Positions 52,735-63,537 of a stretch of DNA of 64,000 nt are shown piece after piece. Location of the stretch: contig NW_020954590.1 of the NCBI RefSeq assembly GCF_900497805.2, forward strand, positions 96,050,599 to 96,114,598, given 5' to 3'. Position numbers and translations under genes: made by a program. Every line of letters begins with the position of its first letter. The stretch's first letter is position 1. The DNA comes from Vombatus ursinus. Its lineage: Eukaryota > Chordata > Mammalia > Diprotodontia > Vombatidae. The notes below the pieces were generated by a model that was given only the letters and a program-made list of their open reading frames with translations, searched no databases and had not been told where the DNA came from.

Positions 52735-53165
52735 AACAAAGCTGTATCTAGGATTTGAGACTAGCCCAAGAGGTACATGGTGCAAGCTGTACTTCCCTTG
52801 ACTCAACTTTCTGGTAGCCTTCGACCTACTGACTTGTCTTCCTGGTCACCTAAAGGCATAAAAAGGCCCACCCATGTGGGGTGGGGACCCTTTAGAGTTG
52901 GCAGAAGCCCCAAAATGCAAATCATCATATCCTACCCAGACAACAAGACACATATCCATATGAAAACAAAGGGAGCCACATCTACCCAAGCTAAGCACTA
53001 AAATATTCTTGCTCAACATTCTTTCTATGCTATGGCTCAGTAAGCCTCTTTCTGTTAATTGCTGAATGATCTATGAATACATCATTTCATTCTAACATTG
53101 AACTTGAACAGGATACCAGCCCAAGTCAGGCCTGCCCCTGACAGGCCCAAGCCTTAGGATACACC
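52735..53165 (+). mobile_element. Probable solo LTR of a gammaretrovirus-like element
   Basis: The block has a TATA-like CATAAAAAGGCCC, GGGGTGGGGACCC after it, and a right portion with CAGTAAGCCTCTTTCTG and ACTGACAGG-like text, the layout of gamma-type LTRs. No internal region is seen. It is an old fossil that separates two parts of an L2; boundaries are approximate. Confidence 0.45.
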
Positions 53166-53189
53166 ACAGCACAGGAGTCAGGATCAGGA

Positions 53190-53690
53190 TGATTACTCTT
53201 CAAGAGGCTAAGAACAGTCACACAAAAAGGGAGACAGAACAATGACAAAGCAGTATCATGAAAATCCACAGAGGAGAAAGTATCAAAAAGGAGAGCTTGT
53301 AAACCGTGTTGAATGCTGAAGAAATATCAAGAAAGAAGAGGACTGAAAAGTGGCCATTGGAATTTAGCAATAAAATCATTGGTGACCTTGCAGAGAGTAG
53401 TTTCCATTCACTGGTGGGGATAAAAACCAGATTACAAGGGCTGGAGAAGCAAATAGCTTTTTCTAGGACTTTGTTTGGAATAGAAAGAGAGATATTAGAT
53501 ATCTTGAGGGGATAGCAGGATCATGCCAAGGTTTTTTTTAAGGATGGAAGACATCTGGGTATATCTGATGGCAGTAGGGAGCAGCTTAGAGGTAAGAAGA
53601 CAGTGGGATTTAGGGAGAGAGGAAATGATCAAAGGGGCAAACTGCCAGCAGGTACACATCCAGTAGGTCACAGGTCAATTTGAATATTTT
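53190..53690 (-). mobile_element. L2 LINE, antisense, right part
   Basis: TTGGTGACCTTGCAGAGAGTA, GGGGATAAAAACCAGATTAC and GGTTTTTTTTAAGGATGGAAG match antisense L2. Its left edge repeats about 85 bases that also occur left of the LTR-like block. Confidence 0.7.
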
Positions 53691-54284
53691 AGTATTTGAA
53701 AGCAGTCAATCAGTCCATAATTTGAAGTCTTTTCTTCCCCCTTTAAAAAAAATCAGAACAACTGCATCTTGGAAACAGAAAGGAACTGGTAAGGGTTGCT
53801 ACAAGCCAGCTGACTACCCCACTGGGTCCTTGACCTGATCATAATTTTTTTAAATTATGAAGTTGACAAGAATGGGGCATTTCCATATATAATAGCTAGC
53901 TAGCATCTATATATTTCCATATACTAAGAAGAACAAAAAAGGAGGCTTGTCTATGAAGCCATGCATTTCTACTGTACATAGCTTGGATTTTTTAAGTATA
54001 CATGAAATTTAATGTGGTAGTTCCAATATTGTCCTGCTAGTCTGAAAGCCATCTCACAAAGAATATTTTTAAAAGAAAAAAAGAAAGAAAAAGAGTGAGA
54101 AGATTTTTTAAATCAGTAAATATTATCAATATATTGAAATAATTGACCTTATATATATTTATACATTGGCAATTGACAAGATGTCTCCCGCTTAATAATA
54201 TAGTTTGAGATTAGGAAGAGCATGTGTGTATATGTGTACGTGTTCTGTCATTCCTTTGTCATTCATCTGATATCTAATCCTCTC
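53691..54284. other. STAU2 intron, AT-rich
   Basis: No exon or repeat is recognised. Confidence 0.55.
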
Positions 54285-54440
54285 ACTATTATGTTTCAAT
54301 AATTGGTTTCCTTCATAATTATATGTATTTTGTTTTATATATTTAAAAACACTCTGAGAAGGGGTCCTTAGAAGTCACCAAACTGTCAGAGGAGTCCATT
54401 ATACCAAAAAAAAAAAGGTGAAGAATTCCTGATCTACATT
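54285..54440 (-). mobile_element. hAT-like non-autonomous repeat
   Basis: ACTCTGAGAAGGGGTCCTTAG, CCAAACTGTCAGAGGAGTCC and AAAGGTGAAGAATTCCTGATC are the antisense of a widespread mammalian hAT-like repeat I recall by its GGTTCTTAACCTTTTT end. No target duplication was located. Confidence 0.5.
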
Positions 54441-54839
54441 ATTAACTCCTCTACTAAACAAAGTTCCAAGGAAGCACAAAGCCTATAATCTTAGCTGAAC
54501 CTTGCATCTCCTCTAGTGTCTAACCCAGTGCTCCACATGTAATAGGGGCTTTAATATGTGTTACATGGCATTATTTTAGACCCTTAGAATGCCATAAAAA
54601 TTACTTACTATTATTGACTTCTCTTCTACCCTCATTTTAAGCTTTAATAGAAATACATATAAACGAAAACCATGTTGCCTAAGAATAATCTTCACAAGAA
54701 TCATGTGACAGATCTACAAAATATTTTGCTGGCTTACAAATTCCAAATTGAGGCACACTGATCTTGTTCAGGCAATTACTGAAAATATATACTACTAAAA
54801 GTCAACATAATATTTAGTACTTGAATGAGTCACTACTTA

Positions 54840-55045
54840 TCATGTCCTAATAGAATAGGTATTATGAGTCTCATTTTACAAATAAGGAAACTGAGAATTT
54901 GAGTTACCCAAAGCCATACTGCATTTTCACAAAATTATGTAAAGCAACAGTCCAGTCTAACCAGTCTAGCAAGGTCTAAAGTTCTTAGCCCTGTCTTGTA
55001 CTCAGACCACTGGTCTACACTACCTCTCTCAGGAATATCTATTTC
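54840..55045 (-). mobile_element. MIR-type SINE, antisense
   Basis: CTCATTTTACAAATAAGGAAA, CAAAGCCATACTGC and ACTCAGACCACTGGTCTACAC follow antisense MIR order. Confidence 0.65.
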
Positions 55046-55149
55046 ACAATAAAGTTTCCCTTTCATGCTATTAGTAGTATCATCTGTGTCATCTACTTCT
55101 TTACACTTGCTTATACCTGCTGGAACTAACAAAATACAAAGTCAGAAAG

Positions 55150-57560
55150 CAGGCTGGAAGAATAAGCAAACAAAAAATAAACTCCCCATAAAAAGCTATT
55201 ATGTTGACAAGGATGCTAAAGACTTATAGAAGCAAAAGAAGAAAATGGCTCAAAATATTTACAGGCAAAGCCCCACAGAAAAATGCAGCTCGAGCATAAA
55301 TTTAAATAGAATACCTGGAAAAGATGATGCAAGAGTTAAAAAAATATTTTGTCAATGAAATGAGAATGCTATAGGAAAAAGAGAGCTATGGAAGAAATCA
55401 TTGGAAAGGAAAGTAAAAGCTTGGCACAAGAGATACAAAGCCTTGCTCAAGCAAAAAACTCAATGAAAATTAGAAAAACTCAAATAGAAGCCAATGACTC
55501 TATCAGAAAACAGGAAATATTTTCTTAAAAAAGTCAAAAGACTAAAAAAAAAAGAAGATAATATAAGTTGCCTCATACCAAAAACAACTGAGCTAGAAAA
55601 TCACTCAAGAAGAAAAAAAAATTAGGAATCATTGGGCTACCTGAAAGCCATGACCAAAAAAAGAACTTAAACATCATATTTCAAGAGTATTTAAAGAAAA
55701 CTACCCAGATCTTTTAGAATAAGAGGTCAAAATAGAAACAACAAAGAATCCACTCGTCATGTCCTGAAGGAAACTCCAAAATAAAAACTACTGGGGACAT
55801 TATACCCCATAACCAGAGCTTTCAGGTCAAATAAAAAATATGGCAAGCAGTCAGAAAGAAAGAATTCAAGTACCAAAGAGCCATAGTCAGAATCACACAT
55901 AGTAACTACCACTATAAAGGAATGGATAACTTAGGACATAATATTCCAGAAGGCAAAAGATGTAGACTTACAGCCAATAATAAATTATCCTGAAATTTTT
56001 ACTATAATCCTAAAGGGGGAAAAAATGGACCTTTAATTAAATACAGGATGTTCAAGTATTCCTGATGAAAACACCAGAGCTGCAAAGAAACTGAAGTTCA
56101 AACACAGGGGCTAAGAGAAACACAAAAAAAAGGTAAACAGGAAAAAACAATCATAAGGGCCTAAACAAGGATGTATTTTTATGTTTAAATATGGAGAAAT
56201 GATATATGTGTCTCCTCTGAACCCTATCAGCATCAGGTGTTATAGAGGGAATCTATTTAGATAAAAGGCCTAGAAGTAACTCTGCTGTGTATTAATAATC
56301 TTAAAAGAAGAATGGAGAGAGAAAGTACAAAATTATTATAGTTTCTCATCTATACACAGTCCTTTGATGGGAAATAATTCCCTAATGATGGGAAATATGT
56401 ATTGCATACATATTTATCTTAAATTGTTCACCCCAAACTTTTTTAGACATTAAATATATTAAGGCAACTACTTATTTGTAAATTTAGCATCAGTAGACAC
56501 GACACAGTTGTCGTGTAATCAACAAGATGAAGAACATTTTCTCCAGTCCCCAATAACTCTCAAAACCCCTGAAAGAGGAATTATGAGCCAAAGTTTCAAT
56601 CACAACTGTTCCCGCAGGATAAGAAAACAAGAAAGATTACTCAACAAGGTAACAGACTTACAAATTAATAGTGGATAATACTACTCCCTAGTGTGCTAAC
56701 TCAGCACTCCACCTCTCCCTACATCCCTTAAGCACAGGCTGGGCAAACAAACCAAACCGCAGGCTTGTTCTTTAGGAACTACTCCAGGAATTCACTCCTT
56801 TTGTAGTCTTTGCTAGCACACCTTGTCCCTACTCTTCCCTCAGCATCCTATTGCAACAGCAGACAACCTCAACTCTACTCATGAGGTGAAGGATGGGGGG
56901 GGTGGGAGGGACAGGGGGAACTGGAACTGGGGAACTACCTGAGGTATTCCCTAGGTAAGGGAATCCCAAGGTGACAGAAATTCTGCCTATAACACCTATT
57001 CTCCTATCCCCTGAGCTGCAAAAAAAAGTAACTCAGCTCATGCAGAGAACCAAGGAACAGAGATAACTGGGTTGGGAAGGAAGGATGGCATTGTAGCACC
57101 AAGCCTTAATGAAAGGGTACTGACATCCAGCTAGGGCCAGTCCCATCCCTCCAGAAGTTACCTGAGGCAGGGACTGAGACTGATGAAAAGCAAGTTCATC
57201 AGTATGGGAAGAGGCTGAGACAACCTGTGGCAAGGAATTGGAAAAGAATCTACCCATCAAATGGTGAATGGCTAAACAAGTTGTATTATGTATATAAATG
57301 TTATAGCATACTATTGAAATGATGAAGGAAATGGTTTCAGAGAAAACTGGCAAGACTTGTATAAACTGACACAGGGTAAAGTGAACAGAACCAGGAGAAC
57401 AATTTATACAAAAACAATATTGCAAAGGCAAACAACTTTGAAAGACTTAGGGACTCTGACCAGAGTAATAACCAACCACTATTTCAAAAGACTTGTTACG
57501 AAAAATGTTATCCACCTCCTGAGACAGAGCTGAAAGACTCAAGAGTACAAAATGAGACAT
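55150..57560 (+). mobile_element. Old L1: ORF1 region and a short ORF2 tail
   Basis: 55240-56130 is decayed ORF1 (ELENHSRR; GIIGLPESHDQK; PEIFTIILKG). An inter-ORF part follows, with unrelated GC-richer text at 56680-57190 of uncertain origin. Only the ORF2 tail and 3' UTR start are found after it (57220-57560: HQMVNG-LNKLYYVY; EQNQENN). Most of ORF2 is missing. Confidence 0.65.
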
Positions 57561-57619
57561 GTATGTATGTATGTGTGTATGTACATGTATATGTGTATAT
57601 ATATGAGTGTGTGTATATA

Positions 57620-57905
57620 CATATATGATTTATACAAAAACAACATTGTAAAAAACAACATTGAAAGATTTAAGATCTTTGATCAATGCAAGAACCAACC
57701 ATAATTCCAGGAGACTGATGATGATCAATGTCACCCACATCCTGAGAGAAAGGTGATGGGTTCACAATGCAGGATGAGTCATACACTTCTACACATGAAC
57801 AATTTGGGAACTTGTTGTGCTTAACTATGCATGCTTATTACAAAGGTTTTTTTTTATTTTAAATTAGGAGAAGGTGGAATGGAGAAAAAGTAAATGTTAA
57901 TTAAT
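57620..57905 (+). mobile_element. Second L1 3' UTR copy
   Basis: ATCAATGCAAGAACCAACCAT, CCCACATCCTGAGAGAAAGG and a T-rich/A-rich end repeat the 3' UTR type seen at 20.65-20.93 kb and 57.42-57.55 kb. A TATG-rich tract (57555-57630) lies between the copies. Confidence 0.65.
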
Positions 57906-58164
57906 TGAAAACTATTCCTGTAGGTAGATTCTTTAAATTGGTGCTTTATTTTATGTATTTAGAAGTTCTGGAAAGTGTCTTCTATTTACTTCTTGCATTA
58001 TGGCAAGTTTGGGGTTACTTTTTTTTCCATGTTCTTCTGGTAGACATTATCCTTAAGTGTCTCTATGCATCTTGTCTTCAAGATCGATGCGTTTTAATTT
58101 TATAGACATCATGTCTTCTTTTAAAGTTATTTTTTGCTTCTCTTTTTCCAGATAGTCCTTCACT

Positions 58165-58470
58165 TCAGTATATTCTCAATCTGTTTTCCTCCCCTTTTGC
58201 TTTTCTGGAGCAACTTGGCACTATGAAGTCAAGTTTTTTTCTACTAATTATTCCTGCTGTGCAGGCCATAAATTCTGCCATTTGTTCCCATCTAACGTCT
58301 CTCAAGATTCTAATTTCTCTCTTTGAGCCATCTGGAAACATCTTGCTGAAACTGCATGCTCTATCGGAAATCTCCAGGGTTCTATGTTTCATGAGGTGCT
58401 GGTTGAATATGCTTTGTGTGGAATATTTATTTAGACATGTTTCTAACCTTTTAGATATCTTCTTTCTCAT
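58165..58470 (-). other. Unidentified 101-residue open frame, antisense
   Basis: The frame starts MRKKISKRLETCLNKY and ends GEENRLRIY. It is rich in Arg and Lys with no motif I recognise. An overlapping plus-strand frame (58223-58531) is hydrophobic and is likely its complement shadow. It may be a decayed repeat ORF; no splice sites or start context support a gene. Confidence 0.25.
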
Positions 58471-58907
58471 TTTCCCTACTAATCTTTGTATCTTCCTTGT
58501 TGATTTAGTTGATTGTGCTCTAGGTTTTTAATTGAATTTTCTTCCAGATCTATGGTGGTTTTAGCCTTTTTTCCTTATTTTTGTCCGTCACATACTTTCT
58601 AATTCCTCCCTCTTTTTTGTTTAAGTCAAGAATGGGGAGTCAGGCTTGGTCAATACTTTCATATATTTTATATTTTATATTCTTAATAAAGCAATAAAGT
58701 CTGACATAAGCAAACAATTATCTTTCAAAATAACAAAAAGAAACCTAATTCATGAATTGGCTAATATTCTAGTCCTTACCCTTCACAGACATTCAGTTGA
58801 AGAGCTACAAATCTGATGGAACAGACTGTGCCCAAAACATGCATAATAATGGCTACAGTTGGTTACAAGGCCTCTTCCAGGCTTTCTGTCTCCCTGAAAC
58901 TCCATGG

Positions 58908-59116
58908 CAATGGTGTTAAACCAAAGTAGAAGGGGAAGCCACTAAAATGTACATAAGGATCCCTGAGGACTGCATATGAACTTAGTTTTAAAATATGATA
59001 TTATCTATATTTTATTGTATTTTTGTTAAATATTTCTCTATTATATTTTCATACATTCAATCTGCTGCACTCCAAAGTGTTGTGGGCCAAATGCAGTTGT
59101 ATATTTGAAACCTCTG
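58908..59116. mobile_element. Non-autonomous hAT-like DNA transposon
   Basis: The element begins CAATGGTGTTAAACC and ends GTATATTTGAAACCTCTG, imperfect inverted repeats. Inside are ATAAGGATCCCTGAGGACTGC and GTGTTGTGGGCCAAATGCAG, a marsupial Charlie-like signature. The possible 8-base target duplication is poorly preserved. Confidence 0.6.
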
Positions 59117-59167
59117 CTCTAAACAATATCTAGCTAAACGTAAGGATTTTGTTCAAAGTGAATCTGG

Positions 59168-59338
59168 GGGGAGGGGCAGCTAAGTGGCATAGTGGATAGA
59201 GCACTGGCCCTGGAGTCAGGAGGACCTGAGTTCAAATCCGGTCTCAGACACTTGACATTTACTAGCTATGTGACCCCGGGCAAATCACTTAAACACATTG
59301 CCTAGCAAAGAAACAAAAAGAAAAGAACAAAAAAAGGA
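59168..59338 (+). mobile_element. Marsupial tRNA-headed CORE-SINE
   Basis: GGGGCAGCTAAGTGGCATAG, GGAGGACCTGAGTTCAAATC, TTACTAGCTATGTGACCCCG and an A-rich tail. The direct repeat AATCTGG flanks it at 59161-59167 and 59339-59345. The best-preserved SINE in the window. Confidence 0.88.
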
Positions 59339-59369
59339 AATCTGGATGCCAGTATGGTCCACTAAAACT

Positions 59370-59880
59370 TTCTCAAAGATGCTTGGTCTCCTCCTGGGTC
59401 TCCTCCAACCTAAACTTTCATTTGACCCCACATTCCCTTAATATATTGTTCTATATGTCTCCTCCCTTTTACAGACAAACTTCCAGGAAAAGCTACCTAC
59501 ACTTGTTACTGCCACTTCCTCACATCCCTTGCAATATACTTCTCAACTCCTTGAATTTGGCAATCCCACCACTCAAATCAAATTGCCCTCTCCAAGGTCA
59601 CCAACAATTTCATAATTACTAAACTCGATAACCTTTTCTTAACCCTCATCCTTCTTGATCTCTCTGTGCCACAGGATACTGCTGACCAACCCTTCCTCCT
59701 AGCTATCTTCTCCATGCCAAGTTTTTGTTACACTGCTTTCTCCTAGTTTTCCTACCTATCTAACCAATTTTTCTTAGGGTCCTTTGTAAGAGGATCATTT
59801 TATATCATTCTTTTTCCAAATCCTCCCACATTTTGAACTTCCCTATCACTGTCAAGGGTACAACCCTTCTCCCAGTCACC
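59370..59880 (+). mobile_element. L2 LINE reverse-transcriptase relic, sense
   Basis: CAAGGTCACCAACAATTTCA, CCTCATCCTTCTTGATCTCTC, TGTGCCACAGGATACTG and CTTTCTCCTAGTTTTCCTACC correspond to L2 text reading LILLDLSAAFDTVDH and SWFSSYLS. Heavily decayed. Confidence 0.65.
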
Positions 59881-60100
59881 CAAGCACTAGCGAAGAGAGT
59901 GGGATCAGTAATAGGATTGCCCCTTAAGCAACCCACCCCCATAAAAAACATAAAAGAGGAAAAGAAGTTAATTGAACTATTTAAAAGAATGCACAGAACA
60001 GAACAGAAAGAGGTAGAAAAGAAAACACAGAAAAACAGGACAGCTTTGAAAGTAACATGGAAGTTGTTAGATATGTTTTAAAAGCATAGTTTCACATACA
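59881..60100 (+). other. Basic open frame of unknown origin
   Basis: A frame from 59833 to 60081 (82 residues) becomes highly charged after 59930 (KEEKKLIELFKR; QKEVEKKTQKNRT). Its left part overlaps the L2 relic. No domain is recognised; probably a decayed repeat. Confidence 0.3.
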
Positions 60101-60299
60101 ATCATTTTTCCTCTTCTATTTTAGATATGGAAATACTCTTTTTTTTTGGTATAGTGTAGAATACAAAAATGGAAGAAAAAAAAGAGTAAGTTTTCAACTT
60201 TAACCTACAATAATTGGGCCAAGAAACAATGAAAAGCATACTCAGGATTTACAACATCTAAAACTTAAAATTCCTGAAGTCCCACTACCAAAATATCAG

Positions 60300-60480
60300 T
60301 CTAAAAGTCTAAAAGTGAGGCAGCCTAGTACGCTAGAAAGCACATCTAAGGGTCAAGGGAACTTCATGCAAGTCTTAATGCTGCCACTTAATCTTGGGCA
60401 TGCTGGTCACTCTTCTTTTCTAAGTCTTAATTTCCTCATCTGTAAAATAAGGATAATCTGGGACTCTGGGACTGCTTGAA
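60300..60480 (+). mobile_element. MIR-type SINE, sense
   Basis: TAATGCTGCCACTTAATCTTG, TAATTTCCTCATCTGTAAAA and TAAGGATAATCTGGG follow sense MIR order. Confidence 0.75.
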
Positions 60481-62052
60481 TGATAATAATCTCAGAGAGT
60501 TACATACTACATATTATAAAACAATAGCAGAATGTTATTAGAATAGTAGAGTAAGTTACAGAGCCCACAATAAATTAATAGAAGCATATAATTATAGGCT
60601 AATGAAAAGGCCAAAAATTAAGTTATCAAAAAAAATTTCTTCTTCAAATTCTATTGTCCATGGTAGCTAAAAACCATACTGAATAACGAACAAACTGTTA
60701 TAAAAACATATGAGCTGCAAATAACATATTTTATTGTTTATTAATTTGCTTTTAAATCTACTTAAGAGGGTATATAACATTGTAAATCTGATCCAGATTT
60801 TTTGTAAAAATGATTTTCTTTTAAAGATTCATGAACTAACAGAGGTAAAAGGAGACTTGGAAATTATTTCCAATCCCCATGAATTACAGATTAAAAAAAA
60901 GTAGGGTCAGAGAAGCAAGTAATGCTAGTAAATAGCAATGCCAGAATTTAAATAATATAGTGTGAAGAGGTGTTGGTCTCTTTTTTCCATTAATATTTAC
61001 TCATTAGCAGGTTTTCTTTACCTATAGCTGCAATTATCAATTTATTTAGACTAAATGAGGGAAGAGTGACTATAAATAAAATCCTCCACATATTTCATCT
61101 TCTTGTTCATTAAATCTCTTTAAACAACTGATAGTGAGTTTAAAAATGACAAATTTTAGTTTTATTCTTTTCCTTACCTGAACCACATTTAGAAAGAGCT
61201 GCTGGTAAACAATTAAGTAACAAAAGATTAAAGCACAAGAAGAAGAAAGGGAAGTAAAGAGAATAGATAATCCATATTCCTCATAATCAAATCCTAGAAA
61301 ATTGCTGACTTCAGGGCTAATCCTAAAGTGTAACTATGCCATCATAATCTCAAATTTCCAAGAGTAGATGATTGACTCCAAAAATTAACATGTAAGTAAT
61401 ATAGTTTAACATTTATATTTTTAAATTTGTAGTTTTGCCAATGTATTAAGATTTTTTAAGTGAAAATATAAGACACTATTGTGGGTATATACTGTAAGAA
61501 TAACTTACATGTTCTAAATTTCTTCCTTGGAAAAATAAATATTAAAAATTAACACATAGATAATAATAAATCATTTGGCTTCAATACTAACATACCCAAC
61601 ATAATGTGAATTAGATGAATTTTAGAAATAAAAATCATACTGGATAAGGTTGATAATCGCAATTTCTAGAGGAAAGACTCAATTTCAGATAGTTTCTAGA
61701 ATGAAGAGAAAAGTCTGGCTCATTAATATATCTTGGCTCATGAGTACTAGATGGGTTTGCCCTTTTTAGATCTAGGTATTATGGACAAAAAAATGAGGAT
61801 GACGGGTGGGAATTAAAGAAGGAAAATCTGTTTCAATTCAATCTACCTTTAATTGTATATTACCTCAACACAGAAACAATGACTTCAGCCCCCACACTTC
61901 TAGCCCTTCCCCATTAAAAAAAAAGCCAAAAAATGGAAAAAGACAAATCTAAGACTACATATTTGATTTATTTTATTAAGCAGCTTGCCAGACCATAAAA
62001 TAACCTGTTCAGAACATAAGGTATGGCTCACAACCTAAAATTGTAACCTTAC
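60481..62052. other. STAU2 intron, mostly unique
   Basis: AT-rich. A possible antisense MIR remnant is at 60840-60960 (GGAGACTTGGAAATTATTTCC). The donor of the MANPKEK exon is at 62051-62052. Nothing else is recognised. Confidence 0.6.
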
Positions 62053-62183
62053 CTTGGCATGAGCAGGCCCTCTTTCATTCAGAAGCTTATACTGGGGTTG
62101 AACTCTATTGAAACGGGCTAACTCATTTACCAGACACATTGGAGTTTTCTCTTTGGGGTTTGCCATGTTATCTTGGAGAGGAG
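62053..62183 (-). CDS. STAU2: STAU2 coding exon: start MANPKEK and first half of dsRBD1
   Basis: The exon encodes MANPKEKTPM, CLVNELARFN, RVQPQYKLLN, ERGPAHAK: 38 residues after 17 leader bases. The acceptor is TTATTTACAG and the donor AAG|GTAAGG, ending in phase 0. The sequence is the well-known N-terminus of the long Staufen-2 isoforms: alpha-helix 1 (LVNELARF) and beta-strand 1 (QYKLLNERGPAH) of the first double-stranded RNA-binding domain. Staufen-2 binds structured 3' UTRs and acts in RNP granules that transport mRNA into dendrites, and in mRNA decay and translation control; that is family knowledge. The ATG has A at -3 and G at +4, a good initiation context. The other half of this domain lies in the next exon, 15.2 kb away across an intron packed with repeats. 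STAU1 lacks this exact start, so paralogue assignment is secure together with the next two exons. Confidence 0.95.
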
Positions 62184-63331
62184 CTGTAAATAAAGAATCT
62201 GTAAAGTTTTGGTGGAGAAACACCTTCTTCACAACTTCATAAAACTTTGCAAAAATGAAAAAAAATGTATTTTTAAAAAACATTTTGCAGATTATTAATC
62301 TTACCAAAACCATACACCTGTATAAATTATTGAGTAAAATTTATGTAACTCTGAAAATCTTTTTTTTGCCTTTTCCATTACATGCAACAGAAGTAATTTA
62401 TCATTCACAAAATAACTATCAAATAAAAACAAAAAACTTTTCCCTCTCCTCAATAACTAATAATGCTATATATGGCAGCAGATTTATAAAATCTGTTACA
62501 TAATTTAAAATTTCATTAACTAAAAAAAAATTGTTGGTTCAAAGGTCAAATAATTTAACTTCCAAGTAGAAGTTTAATTAAATATTTTTATTTCCTTATT
62601 AGCTTCTTAACATAATTCTGAATCAGAGAATGTGAGATGAAGAAGAGGTTTAGCAATCTAATCCAATGAGGCCCCACAAGGAGTAAAGGGATTTCCATTT
62701 TACACAAGTTAGTAGAGAGGGAGGACAAGGAACAAGGTCTTCCAAATCCCTTCCTAATTCTCTTCCCATAACATGTCATTCTTCTACTTCCCTATTTGTA
62801 CTATTATTAACTTCTTCTACCTTTTTTCCTCCTCCATTTACTTTCAATTTTTCTTAGCATGTTGAGAACTATTTCATTTTCTACACCCTGTTAATATAGT
62901 TTATCCTGCATTTTCCTGTCATCATCTATATAAATTTATAAATATAAGAACTTCTTAATTTGTTTTTTATCCATGATACTAAACCAGTGTATTCATTAGG
63001 GTAAAAAAAAGAAGCAGCAGCATTAATCACTGCCAGCTGATACAAAAAATTTATAAAAAATGAAAAATATAACTTGGCTTACTTAATGCTCAGTTAAACT
63101 CCCCTTTTTAGGAAATACTCAGAATAGATACAGAATAGGATGTAAAAAGGAATAAAATGGCTTCATCTAAGAACATTAGTCACTTTAAAACTTTCTGTGG
63201 TCAGGCTAAACTAGGCAGTTATTTTTCTATAACCTTTAGCATCATTCTTTTCCAGGCCCAAATGAATTGGATATAATGAATTGACCAAAATCATGATAAT
63301 GAACCATTTTATCAGAAAATTACAACCTTAC
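62184..63331. other. STAU2 intron between the two 5' exons (1148 bases)
   Basis: Bounded by the donor GTAAGG at 63331 and the acceptor TTATTTACAG next to 62183. No clear transposon is seen apart from a weak MIR-like stretch at 62620-62770, making this one of the cleaner parts of the window. Confidence 0.7.
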
Positions 63332-63537
63332 CAGGTAACTTCTTAGAAGGACCAGAATCCAACAGACCGATGATATGATTATTACAATTGACAGCTAACT
63401 CTGGAATTGAACCATTCATGGTGCCTTGCAGACTCAGAGAACTTGGAGATGTTAAAGATGGGGATAGCACCGTAGAAGAGAGGGTACATTCAGTGAAGTT
63501 TACCGAAGTCTGCATTTTAACTTGCCACTGTCTATCA
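63332..63537 (-). CDS. STAU2: STAU2 upstream exon (N-terminal extension or 5' leader), partial
   Basis: This is the most upstream STAU2 exon visible. On the minus strand a pyrimidine-rich acceptor ending in TTGCAG precedes it and the donor reads CCTG|GTAAGG. The frame is open through the whole exon and contains an ATG at 63515 (MQTSVNFTEC...), giving 61 codons plus one base. That single base joins the first two bases of the next exon to make Ala, and the frame then runs without a stop (APLQDN) into the classical MANPKEK start. The encoded stretch is rich in Ser, Thr, Leu and Pro with no RNA-binding motif, so it looks like a disordered tail. Seven codons upstream of the ATG (DRQWQVK) are also open, so the true start could lie in an exon beyond the window. 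The MQTS ATG has A at -3 but C at +4; the MANP ATG has the stronger context. I cannot exclude that this exon is 5' UTR in most transcripts. Confidence 0.6.

Noticed and set aside
56880-57190. GC-richer stretch as a possible promoter or CpG island
   Set aside because: CpG is scarce, it contains a G-run and decayed repeat-like text, and it sits deep in the STAU2 intron within an old L1 region.
59168-59338. tRNA-like sequence with a box-B-like motif
   Set aside because: It is the head of a CORE-SINE with an A-rich tail and target duplication; no cloverleaf is expected to fold.
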